A stretch of DNA of 45,564 bases from Phycisphaerales bacterium (GCA_011053245.1 DRGS01000207.1:1-45564), one strand, 5' to 3'; positions 34,666-42,811 are shown, numbered from the stretch's first letter. Translations and numbers: made by a program. Notes: generated by a model not told the origin, from the letters alone.

Positions 34666-34773
34666 TTATTTATTCTTCTTTGCCTTCTTCAACTTTCGTT
34701 TTTCCTTTGGATTAAGAACTGCTTTTTTCTGGTTTTCTTTTTTACCTTTATTCCTTTTGCCGCCATCGCCCAT
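34666..34773 (-). CDS. Lys-rich 35-aa microprotein
   Basis: A short frame starting MGDGGKRNKGKKENQKKAVL and ending LKKAKKNK has an excellent ribosome binding site: AAAGGAG seven bases before the ATG at 34773. About 15 of 35 residues are Lys or Arg, with no hydrophobic segment, so it should be cytosolic and could bind nucleic acid or ribosomes. I recall similar tiny GDGGKRNK-type proteins annotated as hypothetical, but cannot verify that here. It is transcribed in the same direction as the 557-aa gene, 231 bases upstream of it. The strong start signal argues it is real. Confidence 0.6.
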   Translation of the reverse strand: MGDGGKRNKGKKENQKKAVLNPKEKRKLKKAKKNK

Positions 34774-34900
34774 GTTGGACTCCTTTTCTGCTTAATAATA
34801 ATGGTTATATTCTGTATTTACTCAGCATCGCCCTGATTGTCAGTGACTTGCCTTTGATCTTTATTGGCATTTTGCCCTTTACTTACCGCCCAAGCGGGGA

Positions 34901-35010
34901 CGATCCTTCCACAGACTGTCATTATAACCCGAAACGAAAAGGCTTACAAGAGTTTATCCGGCTAAAGGGTGCGGTTATGCACTGTGTGCAGATAACAAAC
35001 TGAAGGATCG
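34901..35010. repeat. 110-bp nested inverted repeat (MITE- or ncRNA-like)
   Basis: Outer arms CGATCCTTC (34901-34909) and GAAGGATCG (35002-35010) are a perfect 9-bp inverted repeat. Inside, CACAG (34910-34914) pairs with CTGTG (34982-34986) and ATAACC (34924-34929) with GGTTAT (34973-34978), in nested order. No frame of note inside. A relic miniature transposon or a structured RNA are both possible. Confidence 0.55.
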
Positions 35011-35089
35011 GCGGGGGCGGGAGCTGAGTTATGACGAATGTGCGCTGGAATGACAAAACGCAGATGTTCATTGAAATTGTTGAGCGTGG

Positions 35090-35114
35090 ATCCCAGCTAA
35101 AAGCATGCTGGGAT
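35090..35114. repeat. REP-like hairpin (ATCCC family), copy 2
   Basis: ATCCCAGC (35090-35097) and GCTGGGAT (35107-35114), perfect over 8 bp with loop TAAAAGCAT, followed by GACAG. Same layout as 32438-32460. The rest of the gap between 34774 and 35360 holds no credible gene apart from this and the 34901 element. Confidence 0.65.
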
Positions 35115-35363
35115 GACAGGGGTGGCTTGGGCGGACTATAATGTGTATGGGTGGAGTTGATGAGATAATCGATGGGTGTGGCGGGTGGCCGATGAAGTGA
35201 TTTGGGGGTATTGACCCAAGCCGAGCAAATGGGGCGTCGATTCTGAACCTGTTCCGCTGGCTGACGGCAGCCGGAATGTGGTTAATTAGTACATGAAGTC
35301 AAGGGAAAAGAATTAGAGTAGATTTTATGATTTCGTCGCTTGCAATTAAATTATACGATGAAA

Positions 35364-35425
35364 TTGTTGTTTTTATAAATTTTAAAGTTATACTGCCACT
35401 TGTTAACATTAAAGTAAACGTTTGA
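35364..35425 (+). promoter_or_regulatory. Promoter with LacI-type operator for the sugar transporter
   Basis: A TTGTTG box (35364-35369) and TATACT (35389-35394) are separated by 19 bases. Just downstream, the palindrome AAACGTTT (35416-35423, in TAAACGTTTGA) has the central CG typical of LacI/GalR-family operators. A repressor bound there would block the transcript about 15 bases before the ATG, which fits induction of a sugar porter by its substrate. No LacI gene is in the window. Confidence 0.45.
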
Positions 35426-35438
35426 AAGAAAGCTTCTT

Positions 35439-36860
35439 ATGGCAACAGATCTAAAACCGGATCGTACTGTCCACAAGGCTCATCTCCCATTTTTGATGTA
35501 TATTTGTATTACCTCTGCATTGGGCGGTTTTTTATGGGGATTTGACGCGATCGTTATTTCCGGCACGATCAATGCAGTTAAGGAACAATTTTCGCTTTCA
35601 TCCGCACTTGAGGGCTTATTTGTAAGCTCCGGTTTGATTGGAGCAGTGATCGGTTCTGCGGTGGCCGGTTGGTTAAGCGATCGATTTGGTCGCAGCCGTA
35701 ATCTTATTTTAGCTGCCGGGTTATTGCTGATCTCGGCGTTGGGAAGCGGTCTGGCAGGCAATATCCAATTTCTGATAATCGCACGCTGGATTGGCGGATT
35801 GGGCGTCGGTATCTCGGCGATGGTTTGTCCGCTTTATATCTCTGAGATATCACCAACACATCTTCGAGGACGTCTGGTCACGGTTTTTCAGTTTGCTATC
35901 ACAATCGGCATCATGGTTGCCTTATTCAATAATGTAGTCCTGCATCGCTGGGCGCAATTCATGGCTGATCGTGTAGGGGAAAGTGGTTTTTTAAAATGGT
36001 TCGTAGTGGATGAAACCTGGCGTGCTATGTTTGCCACGGAGCTAATTCCGGGGATGCTGTTTTTGGGGCTTGCATTGACACTGCCTGAAAGTCCGCGCTG
36101 GCTAATAAAAGCGGGCCGATCAGCACCTGCACAAAAAGTGTTAAACAAAATTTTTATTGAAGATGCCGAGCAAGAGTTTAACGATATGCAGCGGACAATT
36201 GCTGAAGAAGATGCAACAAAAAAACGTTTTATAGACGTGTTTCACCCGCGGTACCGTAAAGCACTTTTTGTGGCTGTTTCGCTGGCGGTATTTGCGCAAT
36301 TTAGCGGAATCAATGTGGTTTTCTACTACGGAACCTCGCTGCTGGAGGATTCCGGTTTTAAAGCTGACAGTGCTTTAAGCGGCACTGCAGTGATTGGTTT
36401 TTTCAACATGATTTTCACAGTACTTGCCATGTGGTTAGTGGATAAGCTGGGGCGATGCAAATTGCTTCAGATAGGCACCGTCGGAGCCATCTGCTGTTTA
36501 ATGGGTATCGGTTTGATGTTTGCCGGTGCGAGCAATATGCTGATCGTGCTGATGTGTGGTTTTGTAGCATGTTTCGCTTTTTCGCTTGGACCGATCAAAT
36601 TCATTTTTGCCTCAGAAATTTTCCCGACGAATATTCGTTCTCATGCAATGTCAGTAGTGATTCTTTCATTGTGGCTGGCTGACACTTTAGTTGGTCAGTT
36701 CTTTCCTATATTACGCGATAGCGTCGGGCCGTCAACAACCTTTTTCATTTTTGCAGGTATATTGGTCCCTCAGATCGTGATAGTCTGGAAGATGATGCCG
36801 GAAACCGCCGGACGGTCACTTGAAGAAATTGAGTCCTGGTATGTAGAAGAATCCCAGTAG
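35439..36860 (+). CDS. Sugar porter family MFS transporter (XylE/AraE/GLUT type)
   Basis: This 473-aa, 12-helix inner-membrane protein has all sugar-porter signatures: GWLSDRFGRSRN (loop 2-3), PLYISEISPTHLRGRL after helix 4, PESPRWLIKAGR at the end of helix 6, QFSGINVVFYYG in helix 7, DKLGRCKL in loop 8-9 and PETAGRSLEEIESWY at the C-terminus. It should import a hexose or pentose by proton symport or facilitated diffusion. An insertion after helix 5 (about residues 163-190, HRWAQFMADRVGESGFLKWF) lengthens the periplasmic loop relative to typical members. The gene has a candidate operator upstream and is followed 26 bases later by a small unknown gene. Confidence 0.92.
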   Translation: MATDLKPDRTVHKAHLPFLMYICITSALGGFLWGFDAIVISGTINAVKEQFSLSSALEGLFVSSGLIGAVIGSAVAGWLSDRFGRSRNLILAAGLLLISALGSGLAGNIQFLIIARWIGGLGVGISAMVCPLYISEISPTHLRGRLVTVFQFAITIGIMVALFNNVVLHRWAQFMADRVGESGFLKWFVVDETWRAMFATELIPGMLFLGLALTLPESPRWLIKAGRSAPAQKVLNKIFIEDAEQEFNDMQRTIAEEDATKKRFIDVFHPRYRKALFVAVSLAVFAQFSGINVVFYYGTSLLEDSGFKADSALSGTAVIGFFNMIFTVLAMWLVDKLGRCKLLQIGTVGAICCLMGIGLMFAGASNMLIVLMCGFVACFAFSLGPIKFIFASEIFPTNIRSHAMSVVILSLWLADTLVGQFFPILRDSVGPSTTFFIFAGILVPQIVIVWKMMPETAGRSLEEIESWYVEESQ

Positions 36861-36886
36861 TTTCCAACTTCTACAGAGGTTGCATA

Positions 36887-37135
36887 ATGGTAAGCTTGAC
36901 GGATGAACTTCCTCGCATTGTTCAACAGTGTTTTGACATGGAAGCCCCGAAAGCCCAAAAGCAGTTTCTTAAAGGGATTGTTAAAAAGATCAAAGTTCCC
37001 GGTACGGACAAAACGGTTCCTTATGATTCGATGAAGCGGCTTGGGATCGGTCTTGCGGTATTGGATACCAGCCATGCGGTCTCAGTGGGTGCTTATGCTT
37101 TTGCGTTAAATGAATTAGACAAACACAAATCGTAA
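36887..37135 (+). CDS. Small protein of unknown function (82 aa)
   Basis: The protein begins MVSLTDELPRIVQQCFDMEA and has a hydrophobic segment LGIGLAVLDTSHAVSVGAYA near residues 52-71 that is marginal for a membrane helix. No recognised family. CAGAGG lies nine bases upstream of the ATG and the gene follows the transporter by 26 bases, so it is likely co-transcribed with it. Function unknown. Confidence 0.6.
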   Translation: MVSLTDELPRIVQQCFDMEAPKAQKQFLKGIVKKIKVPGTDKTVPYDSMKRLGIGLAVLDTSHAVSVGAYAFALNELDKHKS

Positions 37136-37232
37136 TTGAGGTCAGGTTTTGGTTCTCTTGAGGATGGTTTGGGGGAATGCGAATATCCAGGCGGTTATTG
37201 ACAAGGTATCAATTTGCAGATATAGTCTAATT

Positions 37233-39221
37233 ATGAGCAGGAAGCATTTATTGTTGATCGTGGTAATCGCTGGAATAGCGTTTTTTGGTGTTTTGCAGTT
37301 TCGCAAACCTGCTGCTGGTGATGTAAGGCCGGAAGTTTTGAATGTCAGTAGGTCTCAGGCTACGATAGCGTGGCTCAGCGAAACAGTGTATAAAGGCCGG
37401 GTGTTCTACAGGCCTGCGGGTAGTAATGTCGATCCGTTAGAGGCAATGGATAGTTTTGGCCCGTCTGACCGGCATGAAGTTATTATAACAGGTCTCAATC
37501 CATCTGCCCGTTATACGTATTGGATCGGCAAATCAAAGAGTCGCTTTCAATTTCAAACACAGCCGGCATCGGCCGGACCCTTTTCGTTTCTCATGGTCGC
37601 TGGTAGTCTCGGCGATCAAATTGTATCATTGGTAAGCTCTGAAGTACCTGAATTTATTATATCTTTCTCCGATGTTACGCAGCAAACGGACGGTTTTTCA
37701 GAGGTTCGGCCATATATTCCGATCTACGGTGGCGACGGGGTTGATTCGCCATTTCTCAGGGCGATCGGAAGGGAAAGTTCTGCTGGTTTGTGGAAGCTGG
37801 ATTGGGGCGGCTTACGGCTGATCTTTGCCGATGGAAGCGAAAAAATAACGATGATGTTTGACGCACCTGCCGCTCACACACTTGGGGTAGTCAGTTCAAC
37901 GGTTGAAATTGATAAAGAGGCGATCAAGCAGAGCAAACTGCATTTGAGCTTAGCTGCACATAACAAACGAGTGTCAGCGAGGCAAGTAGCATTTGTAGCG
38001 GTTGTCGGAGAAAGCAAAGAGGCTGTCGAAATTGACAGCATACAATATTTTGGAATTGGTACCGACATTGCGGTCAGGGTTGATGTGGATGTTGAATCTG
38101 CCAGAGCGGTTTTTCTTGACGATGGCCGAGAAGTTGTTCTTAAAAGTCCGCCTCTTAAAGAAAAAAGAACCTGCGCCGAATGCAGACGTCTGGCTGATAA
38201 GGGAGCGTATGAGGACAGTATCAAGGCTTATAAGGATTTCATCGAAAACCATCAGGGACATTTTCAGATCAGTGATGCTTATTTTGCCATAGCATCGATA
38301 TACGATGAGAAACTCTTCAATTTCTCCGAGGCTCTGCGATGGTATAAGCGTTTGCTTGATGAATATCCCACCGGGACACGTGTTCCGCTTGCAAAGCAGC
38401 GAATAAAGTATTTGTCCACATATTCCGATCATAATTATGAGCCGTTAGCTGAGTTTGACCGGATCAGAAAGATCGAGTTCGCCAGGAAAAAACATATTGC
38501 TGAAGAACGAAATAAACTTCTGGTACAGGTCGAATCGACGATCAAGAAATATCCGGACAGCAAATTAGCGCCGGCGATGCAATACTGGCTGGCAAACCAA
38601 TACAGACAAAGCGATGCGGACAAAGCGGTTCAGGCTTACCGGCGACTGAGGGATGCGTATCCGGACAGTCCCTTGGCGCAGGAGGTTTTGATAGAGATCG
38701 GTCAGACATATTATGATGCAAGCCGTTTTGACCAGGCTATAGAAGTATACACAAAAGCGATCACTGAACTGCCTGCTCACCGGGAGACCATAGAGGCACA
38801 AATTACCCGTTCTATGCGTAACATTCGCCGCAGTAAGATAGCCTGGATTTGCTGGGGCATTTTAGCTGTTATTGCCGGCGTGACAATTCTTATCAAGCCA
38901 ATTGGTATTGATAAGAGCAGGATTAGCTGGGCAATTATTGCCTTTGTGGTTTTGGAGGTGATCCTGCTATTTGGTGCATGGCTGATCCGCGAGCAATTCA
39001 TATCTACCAGAGAAATGCTTTTGATAACGACTTACTTTTCCGCGGCGGCAGGTATTGCTTCGCTGGTATCGATAACTTTTGGTGCAAAAATCTTTGCCAA
39101 GGCCGGTTCTGTTTTGCCAGCGGTCATCGGCAGTATAACAGGAATGGTTTTTTTAGCTGCGGCGATATATTTGGCCATATATTACGTCAGCGAGCATTAT
39201 TTGATCGTTATAGGAATGTAA
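37233..39221 (+). CDS. Membrane TPR protein with degenerate metallophosphoesterase-like domain
   Basis: This 662-aa protein starts at the ATG at 37233 with a signal-anchor (residues 5-20). Residues 28-105 resemble the fibronectin-like N-domain of purple acid phosphatases (VSRSQATIAWLSETVYKGRV to ITGLNPSARYTYWIG). Next comes a region colinear with the metallophosphoesterase of the protein at 42808, but the metal motifs are gone: FLMVAGSLGDQ for FAVYGDPRPGD, SFSDVTQQ for LGDMVDDG, YGGDGVD for MGDNDY. Shared landmarks such as LWKLDWGGLRLIFAD versus YYRFQWGGVQFFAL show common origin. TPR-like repeats follow (about 330-530), then about four C-terminal membrane helices. It is probably a non-catalytic scaffold or sensor; this is inference. 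Confidence 0.8.
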   Translation: MSRKHLLLIVVIAGIAFFGVLQFRKPAAGDVRPEVLNVSRSQATIAWLSETVYKGRVFYRPAGSNVDPLEAMDSFGPSDRHEVIITGLNPSARYTYWIGKSKSRFQFQTQPASAGPFSFLMVAGSLGDQIVSLVSSEVPEFIISFSDVTQQTDGFSEVRPYIPIYGGDGVDSPFLRAIGRESSAGLWKLDWGGLRLIFADGSEKITMMFDAPAAHTLGVVSSTVEIDKEAIKQSKLHLSLAAHNKRVSARQVAFVAVVGESKEAVEIDSIQYFGIGTDIAVRVDVDVESARAVFLDDGREVVLKSPPLKEKRTCAECRRLADKGAYEDSIKAYKDFIENHQGHFQISDAYFAIASIYDEKLFNFSEALRWYKRLLDEYPTGTRVPLAKQRIKYLSTYSDHNYEPLAEFDRIRKIEFARKKHIAEERNKLLVQVESTIKKYPDSKLAPAMQYWLANQYRQSDADKAVQAYRRLRDAYPDSPLAQEVLIEIGQTYYDASRFDQAIEVYTKAITELPAHRETIEAQITRSMRNIRRSKIAWICWGILAVIAGVTILIKPIGIDKSRISWAIIAFVVLEVILLFGAWLIREQFISTREMLLITTYFSAAAGIASLVSITFGAKIFAKAGSVLPAVIGSITGMVFLAAAIYLAIYYVSEHYLIVIGM

Positions 39222-39557
39222 ACATCGATGCCTGTAACTCTTGTTTCTGCCGGTAGTTATGGGTTTACCAGCGGCAGGTTTTTTCTTTTTTCTTTTTTCA
39301 TTGTTGACAGGATTTGTGGTTTGCGGTAATATTCCGATAGTCTATTTCAAGGTAGAGTTCAGCTACTCAGACGAGCTTCATTTCATGGAGGTAAGGGTTT
39401 TTTCTCACGGCGATATTGCGGTTGAATAGCCTCAGTTTAAGTTGGAAAACTCGGTGTTTTCGAGACAAGTTTGATAGTCTATTGGTAAGGAGGCCCGGCG
39501 GCGTAGCTGGGTTGAGATATACAATGTTATATGGTAATAATGGAAGGAAGATGTAAA
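39222..39557 (+). other. Gap before the DUF2490-like gene
   Basis: Apart from the terminator at 39247-39297, this 336-base gap shows no credible gene. A GGTAAGGAGG motif near 39485 sits too far from any start codon to be a ribosome binding site. Confidence 0.5.
39247..39297 (+). terminator. Rho-independent terminator
   Basis: A hairpin with arms CTGCC-GGTA (39247-39255) and TACC-GGCAG (39266-39277, with a 3-base bulge) is followed by a run of about 19 bases that is almost all T (39279-39297). It ends the transcript of the TPR/degenerate phosphoesterase gene 26 bases after its stop. Confidence 0.65.
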
Positions 39558-40241
39558 ATGGGTAAGTTATTTAAGAACACACATTTTGTTTTCAGCTCGA
39601 TGCTGGTTTTGGTGACGATCGTTGGAGGCAATTGTTTTGCTTCGACTGATGGAAACGCGGAGTATTGGCAGAGTATCGGCCTTGATTTTAACATGGGTGA
39701 GGACTGGAAGATAACGGTTCGCGAAGAACTTCGTGTTGGAAGAAGCGGCGACGATCCTTATCTTCATAATACCGATGTCGGTCTGGTTTACAAAGGTCTT
39801 GCTGACTGGTTAGATGTGAGCCTGAACTTTAAGAAGGAATTTGAAAGAGACAGCACGGGTAAGTTCCGAAGGGAAAACCGACCGCATCTCAATCTCATGT
39901 TCAAAGGCGAACTGTACGGGTGCAAGCTTGGAGATCGGCTCAGGCTCGAGTTCCGCGATAAGGAAAAGACCGAAGACATTTGGCGATTGCGAAACAAGTT
40001 TACGATCAACCTTCCCTTTACACTGACAGAATTTGATCTTCAGCCTTACATTTCCGATGAGATATTTATAAACCTCGGGGAAAGCACTGTCAAACAGAAC
40101 CGGTTTGTGGCGGGCCTTTCATTTATGCTTAGCGAAAATGTCAAAACCAATGTGTACTACATGTACAAAAGCAGCATGAGTTCCTCCAGCGGGTGGATCG
40201 ATACTAATGTGGTCGGAACAAGCGTGGTGTTTGTTTTCTAA
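39558..40241 (+). CDS. DUF2490-like outer-membrane beta-barrel protein
   Basis: This 227-aa protein has a signal peptide ending near GGNCFAS (about residue 28) and then alternating amphipathic strands ending in F or V, with a final VVGTSVVFVF strand typical of outer-membrane barrels. The WQSIGLDFNMGEDWKITVRE start and the FRRENRPHLNLMFKGE segment match the DUF2490 pattern. The start at 39558 is set by GGAAGGAAG eight bases upstream; the frame extends to 39531. It is the first gene of a run of eight closely spaced genes, so it may be the outer-membrane part of the system. Confidence 0.72.
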   Translation: MGKLFKNTHFVFSSMLVLVTIVGGNCFASTDGNAEYWQSIGLDFNMGEDWKITVREELRVGRSGDDPYLHNTDVGLVYKGLADWLDVSLNFKKEFERDSTGKFRRENRPHLNLMFKGELYGCKLGDRLRLEFRDKEKTEDIWRLRNKFTINLPFTLTEFDLQPYISDEIFINLGESTVKQNRFVAGLSFMLSENVKTNVYYMYKSSMSSSSGWIDTNVVGTSVVFVF

Positions 40242-40268
40242 GTGAATTGCTGTTTTTGGGAGAATGAT

Positions 40269-41081
40269 ATGAATATCAAGACATGGTTTTGTGTTGGTTT
40301 TTTGGTTGTTGGCCTGATGGGATGTAGTACCAAAAAAACGGCGGATCCGGAACTGCCCGGCATAGAGGCGTATGCGAAGGCGGAAGTGACGATCGAGAGA
40401 ATGCGCAAAGAGGCAGAGCCTGATTGGGATGCTGTAAAAGCTCAGTATGAAATTACTTCCGCGATTGTGAAGAAGTATGACGCTAAACTTGGCATGCAGT
40501 ATGATTCGGAGATTCGTCAGGCGTTGAGCAAATGTGCGGCAGGTGATAAGGTTAAGGTCAACCAGCAGACTCTGGCAAAAGGGCTTCAGCATGTTACTGT
40601 TCTGGCGATCAGAGATGAATTGGACGGTATAGATAAATCTGTATCTGCCAAACGAATTAAAGCCTATTTTGAAGGGATCCGGCCAAGCTTTGTTCGTCGC
40701 GATAAGGATTTCTTTGCCGAAAATAAGACACTCCAGACAGCGGCTGATGCTGCGTTGGATCGCCTGGCAAAGGCAGATTCGGCTGATTATCTGACGGCCC
40801 GTCGTGAGATCGAAGACGTAATTGCACGGACCTATGGCCTTTGTGTGCTGTTTGAAATAATGGAAATTGAGAATCTTCGTAATTCTGATCTGGCTAAATG
40901 CGATGTCAAAAGGGCTGAGGCGGTTATTTTTTACCGTATTATCGAGCCGAGGATTAAAAAACGCAGCCCCAGAATAGCCGAGATAATTTCCAACATGTTG
41001 AACGGAAATTATGCTACAATGAATTCCGTTGCACTTGAGAAAGATTTGGAAGCAGGATTGACGCCAATTAGTTTAAGATGA
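40269..41081 (+). CDS. Helical lipoprotein of unknown function
   Basis: This 270-aa protein begins with a lipoprotein signal; the lipobox is VGLMGC, so Cys at about 19 would be acylated. The mature part is almost entirely predicted alpha helix, rich in Lys/Glu/Ala (e.g. AYAKAEVTIERMRKEAEPDW), with Cys residues in SKCAAGD, YGLCVLF and AKCDVKR that could form disulfides. GGGAGA lies upstream of the ATG. No family recognised. Its place before redox genes suggests a partner or substrate of the thioredoxin proteins downstream, which is inference. Confidence 0.75.
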   Translation: MNIKTWFCVGFLVVGLMGCSTKKTADPELPGIEAYAKAEVTIERMRKEAEPDWDAVKAQYEITSAIVKKYDAKLGMQYDSEIRQALSKCAAGDKVKVNQQTLAKGLQHVTVLAIRDELDGIDKSVSAKRIKAYFEGIRPSFVRRDKDFFAENKTLQTAADAALDRLAKADSADYLTARREIEDVIARTYGLCVLFEIMEIENLRNSDLAKCDVKRAEAVIFYRIIEPRIKKRSPRIAEIISNMLNGNYATMNSVALEKDLEAGLTPISLR

Positions 41082-41142
41082 ACATTCAGGAAATATAATT
41101 ATTTCGCAGAGAGTTGATGATTTGTAAGTTATAATAAATCGG

Positions 41143-41640
41143 ATGTCGTTTCAATTGTCAGGAGTTAGTGTGGTATTTCTGGAAGATATTTTTCAACTTA
41201 TTCTCATGCTTCATTTCCTGGTGACTTTTTTGCTGGTTGGGAGCATGTCGCATCATCTGATATGTCTTGTGGGTTTTATGCGGGGCCGTTTTGCCCATCT
41301 TAAACGGGAAAAGCTTGTACTATCGGTTTCGTTCTGGAGTTACCTGGCAATTTATATATTCGGTTGCCTGATGTATCCGGCTTTTAGAATTTATATGCGT
41401 TACGAATATTTCGATAAGACTTTACCGTGGGCTACCGGCCTTTTTGAGGTCAAGGAGCATTGGGCAAGCCATGGCTTGGCGATCCTGGCAGTCTGTTATA
41501 TGTTGCGTAAAAATTTTGATCCTGCCGAGGACAAGCAAAAACTCTGGCTCTATATCCCACTTTGTTTAATTGCCAATATAATACTCTGGTATATGATCAC
41601 CGCAGGGGCATACCTGACGCATCTGAAAAGGGCATTTTAA
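41143..41640 (+). CDS. Four-helix membrane protein with conserved-looking histidines
   Basis: This protein of about 165 aa has four membrane helices (around residues 13-35, 62-82, 105-122, 132-157). Histidines sit at helix ends: LMLHFL and SMSHHLICLV near the first helix, KEHWASHGLAI before the third, YLTHLKRAF at the C-terminus. Such placement can bind heme or a metal, but no family was recognised. Two starts are possible: ATG at 41143 without a ribosome binding site, or GTG at 41170 with AGGAG five bases upstream; the latter may be the true start. Its last base overlaps the ATG of the next gene. Confidence 0.7.
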   Translation: MSFQLSGVSVVFLEDIFQLILMLHFLVTFLLVGSMSHHLICLVGFMRGRFAHLKREKLVLSVSFWSYLAIYIFGCLMYPAFRIYMRYEYFDKTLPWATGLFEVKEHWASHGLAILAVCYMLRKNFDPAEDKQKLWLYIPLCLIANIILWYMITAGAYLTHLKRAF

Positions 41641-42023
41641 TGAAAAGATCTGATATAACATTTATCACAGGTGCTGTTTTTGTCGCTTTTACTTCCTTTT
41701 TTTATTTTTTGGTGATATGGTGCAAGATACCAGTACCAAGGTACTATCCGCTTGAACATGCATGGAAAATGATAAATGAAAAGGGCGTCCCGTCACAGGG
41801 CTGGTATGGACTCCAGGCTTTCGCATTTCTTGCAGCCGGCATTATATCATTTGCGGCCTATTCTATACTGAAAAAAATCGGTTCTAAAACCGACCTTAAT
41901 TTGTCTCCAGCGACCCATAAGACCATTTCAATTTTAACGATACTTGTAATTCTATGCTCAATGGGTTATATTATGTTCCATGAGTTTGGAAAATGGGGTG
42001 TTTTCAAACAGATTGGATTATAA
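41640..42023 (+). CDS. Three-helix membrane protein of unknown function
   Basis: This 127-aa protein starts at an ATG that overlaps the previous stop codon (TAATG), so the two are translationally coupled. Membrane helices lie at about 9-29, 60-82 and 96-116. WCKIPVPRYYPLEHAWKMIN after the first helix and MFHEFGKWGVFKQ after the third are the polar parts. It probably forms a complex with the preceding four-helix protein. No recognised family. Confidence 0.68.
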   Translation: MKRSDITFITGAVFVAFTSFFYFLVIWCKIPVPRYYPLEHAWKMINEKGVPSQGWYGLQAFAFLAAGIISFAAYSILKKIGSKTDLNLSPATHKTISILTILVILCSMGYIMFHEFGKWGVFKQIGL

Positions 42024-42080
42024 CGGTTGTATATCATCCGTGTATTTTTGAGTTATATAGTCAAAGTGGATTTGTATTGC

Positions 42081-42287
42081 ATGAGCCAAGAACATAAAGG
42101 TCGAATATTACGAGTTAAAACCGGCTACAACCCGAATTCCAGTTCGGTCGGCAGTTTGATCCCGGCCTTTCTGGCTTTTGCCACGGGAGCGACGGCTTTG
42201 ACCGTTTTAGCTGCGAACGGCTTTAACGCTATCGACAAGCATATTCGTAAAAAAAAGAAAAGTTTGACTCCAGAAGAAAAACAGTGA
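42081..42287 (+). CDS. Small single-pass membrane protein with GYNPNSSSVGS motif
   Basis: This 68-aa protein reads MSQEHKGRILRVKTGYNPNS at the start, then SSVGSLIPAFLAFATGATAL (membrane helix, about 31-50) and a Lys-rich tail KHIRKKKKS. The upstream extension to 42027 is less likely. The GYNPNSSSVGS block looks like a real sequence signature and I have a vague memory of similar short proteins, but I cannot name the family. The stop overlaps the GTG start of the thioredoxin lipoprotein gene, implying coupling. Confidence 0.65.
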   Translation: MSQEHKGRILRVKTGYNPNSSSVGSLIPAFLAFATGATALTVLAANGFNAIDKHIRKKKKSLTPEEKQ

Positions 42288-42811
42288 GATCGTTATTGTA
42301 TAAGATAGTTGTTCTTGTCAGCCTTAGCGTTCTTCTGAGCGGTTGCGGCAAGAGCAGCGACAAGATCAGCCCGGGAGATACCGCCAAAGATTTCAGACTC
42401 GACACACTAACGCATAAGCGGTTCTATCTCAATCAGCACAAGGATAAAGTTGTTGTGTTTGTTTTCTGGACCACTTGGTGCAGTGTCTGCAAAGCGGAAC
42501 TTGTTGAATTGAAATCGCTTAAGAATATGCCGGGAAGTGAAAATCTTGTTGTGGCCGGTATCTGCAGCGACCCTGAAAACATCAATGAAGTAAAGCGACT
42601 CGCCAAAAACCTGAACATCGATTATCCGGTGCTGCTTGATAAGGGGCAAACTGTAACTGACAGATACGGGATCTCCGCATTTCCTACAACAGTTATCATC
42701 GACCAAAAGGGTGTTGTAAGTTTCGTCAGAGAAGAGTATAATTCAGTGATCGCCAATCAGCTAAAAACTAAAGTTGCCAGCCTTTTTGTCTCTGATGAGA
42801 GTGTTGAATGA
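42284..42811 (+). CDS. TlpA/ResA-like thioredoxin-fold lipoprotein
   Basis: This 175-aa protein has a lipoprotein signal (lipobox LLSGC, Cys at about residue 21) and a thioredoxin fold of the TlpA/AhpC-TSA type: GDTAKDFRLDTL near 32, the redox motif FWTTWCSVCKAEL (CxxC) near 70 and the cis-proline loop AFPTTVIID near 130. It would act as a membrane-tethered thiol-disulfide oxidoreductase in the periplasm. The GTG at 42284 overlaps the previous stop, and the next ATG overlaps this stop (ATGA). It is a natural electron acceptor for the DsbD-like domain of the next protein. Confidence 0.88.
   Translation: MRSLLYKIVVLVSLSVLLSGCGKSSDKISPGDTAKDFRLDTLTHKRFYLNQHKDKVVVFVFWTTWCSVCKAELVELKSLKNMPGSENLVVAGICSDPENINEVKRLAKNLNIDYPVLLDKGQTVTDRYGISAFPTTVIIDQKGVVSFVREEYNSVIANQLKTKVASLFVSDESVE

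Noticed and set aside
39241..39429. 62-aa hydrophobic frame on the plus strand
   Set aside because: Its start lies in the terminator hairpin and the Phe-rich segment is the T-run; no ribosome binding site.
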